Positions 6,834 through 13,790 of a stretch of 37,351 nt of DNA are shown one piece after another. Origin of the DNA: Kiritimatiellia bacterium (lineage in GTDB: Bacteria > Verrucomicrobiota > Kiritimatiellia > RFP12 > UBA1067); assembly GCA_027858965.1 (NCBI GenBank), contig JAQIBS010000248.1, positions 1 to 37,351 on the forward strand, written 5' to 3'. Every line of letters starts with the position of its first letter. Position 1 is the stretch's first letter. The translations under genes were made by a program, and so were the position numbers. The notes below the pieces were generated by a model. The model ran no database searches. It was not told the DNA's origin and was given only the letters and a program-made list of their open reading frames with translations.

Positions 6834-6863
6834 TTGCTCATTTATGTGTTTAAGTAGTATAAT
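6834..6863 (+). promoter_or_regulatory. Sigma70-type promoter for the PIN toxin operon
   Basis: TTGCTC (6834-6839) and a consensus TATAAT (6858-6863) are separated by 18 bases, and the -10 lies 12 bases before the ATG at 6876. The 270 bases upstream hold no credible gene. Confidence 0.55.
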
Positions 6864-6875
6864 TATGTCATAGCA

Positions 6876-7307
6876 ATGAAAAGACTGCATGAAAAAATAC
6901 GCGTTTATTTGGATAACTGCTGCTTCAATCGGCCATTCGATGATCAGAATTTCTTGAAAATTAGATTGGAAACGGAGGCTAAGCTTTTTGTTCAGAGCCT
7001 GATTAGGGCGGGACAGGTTTCTTTGGCTTGGTCCTATGTTCTGGATTATGAGAATTCAGCAAATCCGTGTGATGAGCGTAGGCTTGAGATTCAGCGATGG
7101 AAAGATCTTTCTGTTTGCCAAATAGAGGAAACTCCTAACGTTTTGGAAGGAATGCGTGATGGAATTGCCAAAGGGTTGGGGCCTCTTGATGCTCTGCATG
7201 TGGCATGCGCATATGAAATGGATTGTGATAACTTTCTTACGGTTGATAAAGGAGTACTGAAAAAAGGCGAAATACTTTTCTGGGATTCGTATTATCAGCC
7301 CGGTTAA
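6876..7307 (+). CDS. PIN-domain toxin-like ribonuclease
   Basis: This 143-aa PIN-domain protein probably acts as the RNase toxin of a type II toxin-antitoxin pair. The acidic residues expected for a metal-dependent PIN active site are visible: D13 in VYLDNCCFNRPF, a candidate E59 (LDYEN), D105 in GPLDALHVACA, and D124 in FLTVDKGVLKK. The pattern VYLDNCC with a terminal FLTxDKGxLKK is typical of a family in which toxin and partner are adjacent. The short downstream gene follows the stop codon directly and is probably the antitoxin, giving a toxin-first order. A good promoter lies just upstream. Confidence 0.82.
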   Translation: MKRLHEKIRVYLDNCCFNRPFDDQNFLKIRLETEAKLFVQSLIRAGQVSLAWSYVLDYENSANPCDERRLEIQRWKDLSVCQIEETPNVLEGMRDGIAKGLGPLDALHVACAYEMDCDNFLTVDKGVLKKGEILFWDSYYQPG

Positions 7308-7333
7308 TTTTGTTATGGAATGGGAGAGTGAAG

Positions 7334-7543
7334 ATGTTAGTTGATACAGAGCTTAAAGTGAGAGGTTTGGATGCCTTGACAAAGAGCCTCGGAATGGTTG
7401 AGGCTGAACGTTTTGTTTTTCTGATGCAGCGGGACCGTATGGATTATACAAAATGGAGGAAGAATCTATTTGCCAGCCTCAGCGGTGAAGAGATCAGTCG
7501 GCAGGCGATGGAGTTTGCTGAGAAGAAAAATCAGATAGAATAG
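7334..7543 (+). CDS. Probable antitoxin partner of the PIN toxin
   Basis: This small acidic protein of 69 residues starts MLVDTELKVRGLDAL. The same frame is open from an ATG at 7310, but GGAGAG at 7322-7327 places the ribosome-binding site correctly only for the ATG at 7334. The sequence (GMVEAERFVFLMQR, MDYTKWRKNLF, a helical C-terminus) resembles short proteins I recall beside PIN toxins of this type, with a central DYTKWR element. It has no recognisable DNA-binding domain. Function as an antitoxin is inferred from size and position. It may neutralise the PIN RNase by wrapping around it. Confidence 0.65.
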   Translation: MLVDTELKVRGLDALTKSLGMVEAERFVFLMQRDRMDYTKWRKNLFASLSGEEISRQAMEFAEKKNQIE

Positions 7544-7689
7544 GAAAATAACCTTTCTCGTTAATTGAAACAGCACCAATCCATAACGCTCAATTGTCAG
7601 ACCTTAGATTAGTAGTTAGCAGAATTTCGGCTTTCATCTTGAAACAATTCAAGCTTTTCCTCGTTGTCGGGCATATACGATCGCTTCGC

Positions 7690-8028
7690 TCAAAAGTCCC
7701 CCTTAATCAGGGAGACAATTCCTGTAATGACATTCTCAAACTTATTTGAATCCAGTCGGGGGATTTCGGATCTAATAATTGAAGAATTCGCTGTAAAAAG
7801 TTTTCCTGGCCGAGCGTAACTTACCCGATGCAGAGATCCATAAAAGAAGTCTGTTTCTGTGATTTTAATTGCGAGCGGATCAGCATAAGGATTGCTAGTG
7901 ATTTGACAAAGAATCCAATCATCCCGTCCAGAAGATGCAATAACAATAGCTGGACGTAATTTGGAAGAAGAAAGGTCTGAGAAAGGAAATGTTATTAAAA
8001 CCACTGATCCTACTGCAGGTGAGACCAT
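7690..8028 (-). CDS. MazF/PemK-family toxin (endoribonuclease)
   Basis: The 112-aa protein has the MazF/PemK barrel signatures: an N-terminal GSVVLITFPFSD, then KLRPAIVIAS with the conserved arginine-proline, and an ending RLDSNKFENVITGIVSLI. These toxins cleave mRNA at short sequence motifs and stop translation. Its start overlaps the end of the upstream antitoxin gene by 19 bases, so the two are co-translated. Length is normal for the family and no disruption is visible. Confidence 0.85.
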   Translation of the reverse strand: MVSPAVGSVVLITFPFSDLSSSKLRPAIVIASSGRDDWILCQITSNPYADPLAIKITETDFFYGSLHRVSYARPGKLFTANSSIIRSEIPRLDSNKFENVITGIVSLIKGDF

Positions 8029-8213
8029 GCTTCTTCCTCCTCTGCACGATTCCAGTCTTTACCAAGTGCTTTTTCGCTCAGCAAAGCAGTTTCAGGGGCA
8101 TTAGCTTCTTCCACAATAGTAATAAATGCCCGACAAGCCTGTGGTAGCTTTATAGGTTCTTTTAAATGGATATTTCCATCAGTCCCAATTGTCGCTTCGA
8201 GTGTTTTAAACAT
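8010..8213 (-). CDS. Antitoxin of the MazF/PemK pair
   Basis: This 67-aa protein starts MFKTLEATIGTDGNIHLKEP, a typical opening for small antitoxins whose N-terminus forms an AbrB-like or beta-hairpin element, followed by an acidic C-terminal tail (ETALLSEKALGKDW, RAEEEEAWSHL) that would bind the toxin. A GTG at 8222 is possible, but the ATG at 8213 has a well-placed GAGGTG about 7 bases upstream. The stop region overlaps the toxin gene by 19 bases. Confidence 0.8.
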   Translation of the reverse strand: MFKTLEATIGTDGNIHLKEPIKLPQACRAFITIVEEANAPETALLSEKALGKDWNRAEEEEAWSHLQ

Positions 8214-8235
8214 TGCAATCACCTCATTTGTTAAG

Positions 8236-8264
8236 ATAATAGAACATTAGTTAGGAGTTCACAA
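8236..8264 (-). promoter_or_regulatory. Promoter of the MazF pair
   Basis: On the minus strand TTGTGA (8259-8264) and TATTAT (8236-8241) are spaced by 17 bases, the ideal distance, and precede the antitoxin ATG at 8213 by about 20 bases. Confidence 0.5.
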
Positions 8265-8375
8265 CATCCTTTTCAGCTCTCAATTGATGTTGTATTCCAA
8301 TTTCGCACACACTTTTTTTATACATGACCCTTATGGACACTCCCAGTCATGCCGGACTTATGTTAAACTTAGTGC

Positions 8376-8591
8376 ATGAAAAATGAAGATCATGCCTCTC
8401 GTCAACAGTTGGAAGAACGGGTCACCTACTGCGAACACCTTGCCGATACCCTCAATGGAGTTATTTCCGATCTTCAAACGCGTGTTCTTTTGCTGGAACA
8501 CCAGAACCGCAAACTTCTGACAGAAATGCAACAGCAGCAGGATGCCTCAAGTGCCTTGGGAATAACCAACGAGAAACCTCCCCACTACTAG
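8376..8591 (+). CDS. slyX: SlyX family protein
   Basis: This 71-aa protein has the features of SlyX: a short helical coiled coil (LEERVTYCEHLADTLNGVIS, RVLLLEHQNRKLLTEMQQ) and the hallmark C-terminal PPHY. The biochemical function of SlyX is not established. It is a small cytoplasmic protein, probably oligomeric. The gene stands alone between a minus-strand toxin-antitoxin pair and a minus-strand membrane protein gene, with no clear ribosome-binding site. Confidence 0.85.
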   Translation: MKNEDHASRQQLEERVTYCEHLADTLNGVISDLQTRVLLLEHQNRKLLTEMQQQQDASSALGITNEKPPHY

Positions 8592-8697
8592 AGTGATTCG
8601 CGCGCCCGAAACAATTGCCTCACAGTAGCAATAAAAAGAATCTGTTCGGTTTGTTGCATTGTAACCTAACTCTAAGCTGAATTGAATATTGGGCTGA

Positions 8698-10260
8698 TTA
8701 GGCGATCCAGTCGCGCTTGCGTTTGAAGTTGGGATGGTCGAGGATGCCGGTCAGGATGTTTGCGTCTTCAACTACCTGATAGTCAAACATGCCGGCGCAG
8801 ACAAAATCAGCGCCGTTTTCAAAGGCATATTTAAAGCCTTGTTTAGGATGAATTGCTCCGGCCGCCATGGTCTTGAAGGCTATCCAGGGTTTGTTTAAAC
8901 TTTCCATGTAGGCGATGGTCTCTTCGGGTGAGCGCTCCCAGTAGTTATCAATGCTGTAGTTCTCAATGATACGTTTATCTTTTTTCTGATCAGGTTGCCA
9001 TGACCAATAGTTGCGGCTGTGCAGTGTTTTCATATAAAATTCTGCCCCCACATTGTGTGCTTCGGCCCCTTTAACAGTCTCCAGCTCATGTCCGGCTACT
9101 CCGGCAGGAACCCCTTTGCTTTTGATATAGTCAACGACCTCGGCCATCAGATCCCATTTGCCGGCCCTGGACCAGTTATCTCCGATATTACCCATAATCA
9201 TGGCAGCGGCGGCTCCGTTGTCGATGGCAAAATCAATATTGGTTTTGTAATCATCTTCTTTAGGATAGACCGGAGCAACCCATTTCATTTTGCCGCCCTT
9301 GTTCCAGTAGGAATGCAGAAGCTTAACCGGTTCAGGGCGTGCGCTGACAGCGGTGCCATTTATGCCGCACTCTTCGCAGAGCCAGAATGTATCCATAACC
9401 TTCTTTTCAGTGAAATAGTTTTTGAGAAACTGTGAAATATAGATCAGGTCGCGGCTATGGGCAAATCCGCTGATCAGGTTGCCGCCGCAGATGATGCGCC
9501 CCATCTCAACTCCACAGAGATTACCTTTGGGAATCGGCTTTTTCAATTGGCGTAGATCCACGGCATCTGTCAGTTTGATGGTGGGGGCGGTGGTGGCATC
9601 GGTCATAGCCTCTTTGTGTCCCTCCTCTTCATGACTTTTCCAACCGTGATTTTTGGCAACGGCAAAGGCGAAACCACCGATAACCGGGAGGGAAATCAGG
9701 TTTTTGATCAGTTCACGACGTCCTGTATCAGGCCCTTTGGGTTCATGGTTTATCTCGGCTGGTACATTAACCTTGCGAAATAGGCCTACGGGGAGCTTCG
9801 GTATAAGTTTGCCGATGCCGTAGTACCAGTCGGTTGGTATACCGGCGACAACAATCAGAATTACGATCTCAATCAGGTTTTTATTTACCAGCAGGTAGTG
9901 GCCTTCTGATGCGTAACCGACGCCGGTAGCGGCCAGAGGGGGGTTAGATATATAATAAAGAGAGATCAGCAGAGCTCCGGCAATTGCCGACACGCGGGTG
10001 AAGACCCCGGTTAGGATACAGAGACCGATAATGGTGAGTCCGGCGATATTAAGAATGTCGCTCATCTGCAGCAGAGTCGGAGATTCAGCAATGGTCTGAA
10101 AAAGATCGGCCAGCGGACCGCTGGCATTCACTAGATATCCGGCCGAGGTCCAACCCGGTGTTAAAATTTTGGCAATGCCTTCATAGAGGAGGTGCCAGCC
10201 GATAACCAGATTCAGAAGGGTGAAGATCGGGCGGATTCTTTTGAGTGAAACACTTTCCAT
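8698..10260 (-). CDS. DoxX-family membrane domain fused to a soluble barrel-like domain
   Basis: The 520-aa protein has two halves. Residues 1-155 are a four-helix DoxX-like membrane domain (LNLVIGWHLLYEGIAKI near 16, GYLVNASGPLADLF, ILNIAGLTIIGLCIL, KNLIEIVILIVVAG). A basic linker follows with an unusual internal RRELIKNLISLPVIGGFAFAV (about 182-202), which looks like a twin-arginine or anchor segment. The C-terminal 280 residues resemble a TIM-barrel-like enzyme domain (IDFAIDNGAAAAMIMG, GVPAGVAGHE, VGAEFYMKTLHS, NGADFVCAGMFDYQ). That domain also holds a CEECG motif and two other cysteines in the GNLCGVEMGRIICGGN region, which could bind metal. No function is known to me. The gene is monocistronic. 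Confidence 0.75.
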   Translation of the reverse strand: MESVSLKRIRPIFTLLNLVIGWHLLYEGIAKILTPGWTSAGYLVNASGPLADLFQTIAESPTLLQMSDILNIAGLTIIGLCILTGVFTRVSAIAGALLISLYYISNPPLAATGVGYASEGHYLLVNKNLIEIVILIVVAGIPTDWYYGIGKLIPKLPVGLFRKVNVPAEINHEPKGPDTGRRELIKNLISLPVIGGFAFAVAKNHGWKSHEEEGHKEAMTDATTAPTIKLTDAVDLRQLKKPIPKGNLCGVEMGRIICGGNLISGFAHSRDLIYISQFLKNYFTEKKVMDTFWLCEECGINGTAVSARPEPVKLLHSYWNKGGKMKWVAPVYPKEDDYKTNIDFAIDNGAAAAMIMGNIGDNWSRAGKWDLMAEVVDYIKSKGVPAGVAGHELETVKGAEAHNVGAEFYMKTLHSRNYWSWQPDQKKDKRIIENYSIDNYWERSPEETIAYMESLNKPWIAFKTMAAGAIHPKQGFKYAFENGADFVCAGMFDYQVVEDANILTGILDHPNFKRKRDWIA

Positions 10261-10747
10261 AATATAACCTTTATTTGGGAATAAGCTTAATTTCTTTAAA
10301 TATTACATGGTTTTTGTTGAAAATTCCACTAGTAAAAGGTAGCCCAAGCATCCTGCTTGGCTTATTTTTAAGGCAAGCCGGTCTTCGCCCTTTGGGCTAC
10401 GCACCGACACAGCAGGATGCTTGCACTACTTTCCTTTGCATTAATTCACTTACAGGGATGTTCAACGGAGCTGTAATACGCCCTCCCTCGTTAGTTGCTA
10501 TTCTCTCAACTACTGTCACAAAAAAAAAAGAAACGTAAGAGGTCAATTTTATAAGTTCTTGAGAGAAAGCAACTAAAGTATGATTCGGAACAGCCGTAAA
10601 CTAGCGACCTTTTGGGAAGAAATAAATAGTTTAGTCGATTGATCTATTGGATATATGGGCAAAAAATGATATGTTGTTCTATTAAATATCAGGTTGAGTT
10701 TCAGGGTGGAAATGATTCTGAAGCAAGAGGTGAAAAGGAGAGATATG
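10261..10747. other. Intergenic region with REP-like element and leader of FAD gene
   Basis: About 490 bases separate the divergent DoxX and FAD genes. Apart from the repeat at 10339-10429 I see no gene. The ribosome-binding site AAGGAG (10735-10740) precedes the FAD gene start. Confidence 0.5.
10339..10429. repeat. REP/BIME-like element with long inverted repeats
   Basis: GTAGCCCAAGCATCCTGCTT at the left and GCAGGATGCTTGCACTAC at the right are inverted copies of one another with few mismatches, about 50 bases apart. Each arm is itself partly palindromic (CAAGCA/TGCTTG). A third copy, starting GTAGAGCAAGCATC, lies at 21288-21309. This is typical of an interspersed palindromic repeat family between genes. 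Confidence 0.6.
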
Positions 10748-13546
10748 ATGGTTTGTGATAGAAGATTGAATGGGGGGCGCAGTGCGGCATTAATGGCGGC
10801 TGTCTGTTTATTTGGATTTACGGCTGTGGCGGTCGAACGCTTTGTGGAAATGCCTGCCCGTACGGTTCCTGTTATCGATCGCGTGGATCTGGTGGTGGTC
10901 GGTTCTAGCGAAGGAGGAATGGCTGCTGCTTGGAAAGCCGCAAAGCTAGGGGCAAAGGTTATTCTGCTTAATGAAGAGACTGTGCTTGGCAGTGAGGTAA
11001 CCGCTAAAGGACGTTTTTTTCTGGATGGTCCTGTGCCCACAAAGGAATTCAGTAAAGTGCTTTTTGCCGATTTAACTCCCTTTTCATATCGGACCAAGTG
11101 TGAAGCTGTAATGCAGAAGGCAGGAGTTGTTTACCTGAACAATACCCGTCCCGCCGGAGTTCTGGTTGATGAGAATGGAGATCTCTGCGGTGTTGTGACT
11201 GCTAACAAGGCTGGTTTGCAGGCTGTAATTGCAAAGGTTGTTCTGGATGCTACCTATACCGCGATTGTAGCAGATCAGGCCGGGGCAAAGCGTGCGCCAT
11301 GGAATGTGAAGACGCTTAAGGTCAGTCGGGCGCGCTATAAGAAAAATGCCAAAACATTAAATGAGGTTGTGAAAGAGGCCGCCATGCCGGAGTTAAGCTG
11401 GCCGCTTCTGAATAAGGCTGAGTGCTTGCTACGTGGCAGCACGCAGGGTCGGGTTGGCGCTGCCTTTGCCTACAATATGCACTTTACTATGCCGACATCA
11501 ATTATTGCTGAGAGCAGTGATACAGGAGCCGGTTTTGTCGGAGTTGATAAACTGGATCTGAAAGTCTGTCAGCCTAAGGGCGTTAAGAATCTTTTTGTGC
11601 TCAGCTCCTCTGCGGCTTTGAGTCGAGATGCCGTTGTTGAGATGATGAAACCGGTCAACCTTGCCGAGGTGGGGGAACGATTGGGCGAGTATGTCGTTAA
11701 GCAGGCATCCTCTGTTTCCAATCCAAAGGGCGTATCTGTTAAAACCGCACCTGCATCGGATAAGGTTATTTCAGGGCTGATTATTAAAGAGCTCAATGAA
11801 CGGGAGCGTCCGTACAGCCGCAACAAGGCTGAGATTCTTAAACAATCCAAAAGCGCTCTGCCTGTCTGGGGGGATTACGACCTGGTGGTTGTCGGAGGAG
11901 GGCCTGCCGGTATTTCCGCAGCTATTGCCGCCGGACGTGCTGGCGTACGGACTCTTATGGTTGAGCAGGCTGGTTTTTTCGGAGGTAATATCGCCCTTGG
12001 AATCAGGTCCTACTGGCGTGGGTATCGCCGTGGTTTCAATCAGGAGTGGATAAAAAGTAAGTGGGCCTATCCCAGGATGTTGAAAGAGGCCGGGGTTGAT
12101 ATCTGGTATCACTCCCAGGCAATGGGTGCGGTAATGAACGGAAAGCGGGTCTCCGGTGTTGAAGTTGCCACCTGGCTGGGACGCGGGGTTGTTCTCGGCA
12201 AAATTATCATTGATGCCTCCGGTGAAGCTGATATCTGTGCAGCGGCAGGGGCGGAGTCGTTTTATGTCAACGATGGCGACCTCTGTCTGGAAGAGGCCTC
12301 GTTTAAGAATATCGGTCTGTATGCCAATGTAATGCCCTTTGATCCGATGGATATTCCCGGGTCAACCATTCATCAGATGTTGGCGGGTCAGGCGGCTACA
12401 AAGAAAGTCTGGGATGCGATGCCCATGGTTCAGCTGCGCGAGAGTCGCAGGGTTAAGGGCGACTATGTGATCAATGAACTCGATGTGAATGCCTTCCGCA
12501 CTTACCCCGATATAATCTGTATCTCCGCCTCTGCATTTGATCCGCATGGATATTATGATAGCGACTACAGCTTCGGCGGACTGATGCTGCAGAACAAGCA
12601 TGTTAAAGAGAGTGTGAAGGTTAATATTCCCTTGGGTGCTATATTGCCGGCTGGCCTGGATGGAATTATGATGATCGGACGTTGTCACTCTACCACCCAT
12701 GATGTGCAGGCCATGGTGCGCATGAACCCCGATGTGATTAATGAGGGATATGCTGCTGGTTATGCTACGGCACTCTGTCTGCAGAATAACACCCTGCCGC
12801 GCGATGTTGATGTCAAGGCATTGCAGAAGCACATGGTTGAGATGGATATTCTTCCCAAAGAGGATATCGACCGAATCACACAGGAGTTTCCTGAACCAAG
12901 CGATGATGAAATTGCAAAGGCTTCGCATGATCCATCTGTAAGAGCAAATCTGCTTACGCTGGCACGTGGTGGAAAACGTTCAATAAAACCGCTGCTGATT
13001 AGCTTTAAAGAGAAACCTGATCTGGCCAAAGCCAAAGCGCTCTGTCTGCTGGGTGATCCAACCGGTGTGCCGATGCTGGCAAAATGGGTTGAGAAGGAAC
13101 CGCTGGGTAAAGGTCCTGCCTACGATTGGGAGGGCTTTATTGATGTGCCGGAGATCGATGGTGCGATGTGGCTTCTGGGAATACCCGAGGATAAGTCGGC
13201 GGTTCCCGCTTTGCTGACAAAGCTGAAGGAGTACGATGAGGAAGGCGGTTTCAACCGTACCCGCGCTCTGACAATGGCGCTCGGCCGTATTGGCGATCCC
13301 TCTGCAGCCAAACCATTGGCTGATTTTTTGAAGCGTCCCCGCATGAGCGGCCACATGGATACAGGCAAGGATCCTTCAACAATTCTGGCTCCACAGTTTT
13401 CAAAGGCGATGATAGAACTTTTTGCCGCTTCTGCGCTTTATCGCTGCGGCGATTCAGAGGGGCTGGGGCGCAAGATTTTGACCGATTATCTCAATGACTG
13501 GCGCGGAGTTTTTGTGCGCTATGCCGGGTATACTCTTGAAGAGTGA
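10748..13546 (+). CDS. Secreted FAD-dependent oxidoreductase with duplicated FAD domain and HEAT-like tail
   Basis: The frame is open from 10694, but AAGGAG at 10735-10740 favours ATG 10748 (or 10745), giving about 932 residues and an N-terminal hydrophobic segment (AALMAAVCLFGFTAVAV) that fits a signal peptide. The first FAD half (VDLVVVGSSEGG, glycines at about 52-57) is degenerate. The second half has a full GGGPAG dinucleotide motif (383-388) followed by GVRTLMVEQAGFFGGNIALG, typical of FAD_oxidored (PF12831) proteins. It ends in HDVQAMVRMNPDVINEGYAA. Residues 727-932 form HEAT-like repeats (ALCLLGDPTGVPMLAKWV, AVPALLTKLKEY, RIGDPSAAKPLADFL). Such proteins are numerous in PVC bacteria and their substrates are mostly unknown. 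A paralogue follows 244 bases downstream. Confidence 0.85.
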   Translation: MVCDRRLNGGRSAALMAAVCLFGFTAVAVERFVEMPARTVPVIDRVDLVVVGSSEGGMAAAWKAAKLGAKVILLNEETVLGSEVTAKGRFFLDGPVPTKEFSKVLFADLTPFSYRTKCEAVMQKAGVVYLNNTRPAGVLVDENGDLCGVVTANKAGLQAVIAKVVLDATYTAIVADQAGAKRAPWNVKTLKVSRARYKKNAKTLNEVVKEAAMPELSWPLLNKAECLLRGSTQGRVGAAFAYNMHFTMPTSIIAESSDTGAGFVGVDKLDLKVCQPKGVKNLFVLSSSAALSRDAVVEMMKPVNLAEVGERLGEYVVKQASSVSNPKGVSVKTAPASDKVISGLIIKELNERERPYSRNKAEILKQSKSALPVWGDYDLVVVGGGPAGISAAIAAGRAGVRTLMVEQAGFFGGNIALGIRSYWRGYRRGFNQEWIKSKWAYPRMLKEAGVDIWYHSQAMGAVMNGKRVSGVEVATWLGRGVVLGKIIIDASGEADICAAAGAESFYVNDGDLCLEEASFKNIGLYANVMPFDPMDIPGSTIHQMLAGQAATKKVWDAMPMVQLRESRRVKGDYVINELDVNAFRTYPDIICISASAFDPHGYYDSDYSFGGLMLQNKHVKESVKVNIPLGAILPAGLDGIMMIGRCHSTTHDVQAMVRMNPDVINEGYAAGYATALCLQNNTLPRDVDVKALQKHMVEMDILPKEDIDRITQEFPEPSDDEIAKASHDPSVRANLLTLARGGKRSIKPLLISFKEKPDLAKAKALCLLGDPTGVPMLAKWVEKEPLGKGPAYDWEGFIDVPEIDGAMWLLGIPEDKSAVPALLTKLKEYDEEGGFNRTRALTMALGRIGDPSAAKPLADFLKRPRMSGHMDTGKDPSTILAPQFSKAMIELFAASALYRCGDSEGLGRKILTDYLNDWRGVFVRYAGYTLEE

Positions 13547-13790
13547 AGGGTTAAGAAGTTCTAAAGTTCTGAAGTGCGAGAGAGTTAAAGTGCTGAAGTG
13601 AATTGTTGAACGTGGAAAGTTGGACGTAGGATGTGAAAAGAGATGATTCATCGTTTAACGGTGGATGTGCTTTTGCATATTTAGTATGTCCGCCGTTACA
13701 CGGTGGACGAAATTGTTGTAGAGCTGGCAGGTGCAAGCTGTTTGATTCTTTGCCTGTTGGTATTTTAGGGTTAATCCGAGGATAGAGATA

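Noticed and set aside
7544..7689. Second attC site after the PIN pair
   Set aside because: A CATAACGCTCAA string is present, but no matching R' box or hairpin could be found.
12362..12928. 188-aa minus-strand ORF inside the FAD gene
   Set aside because: Overlaps a clear coding sequence and shows no domain or start signal.
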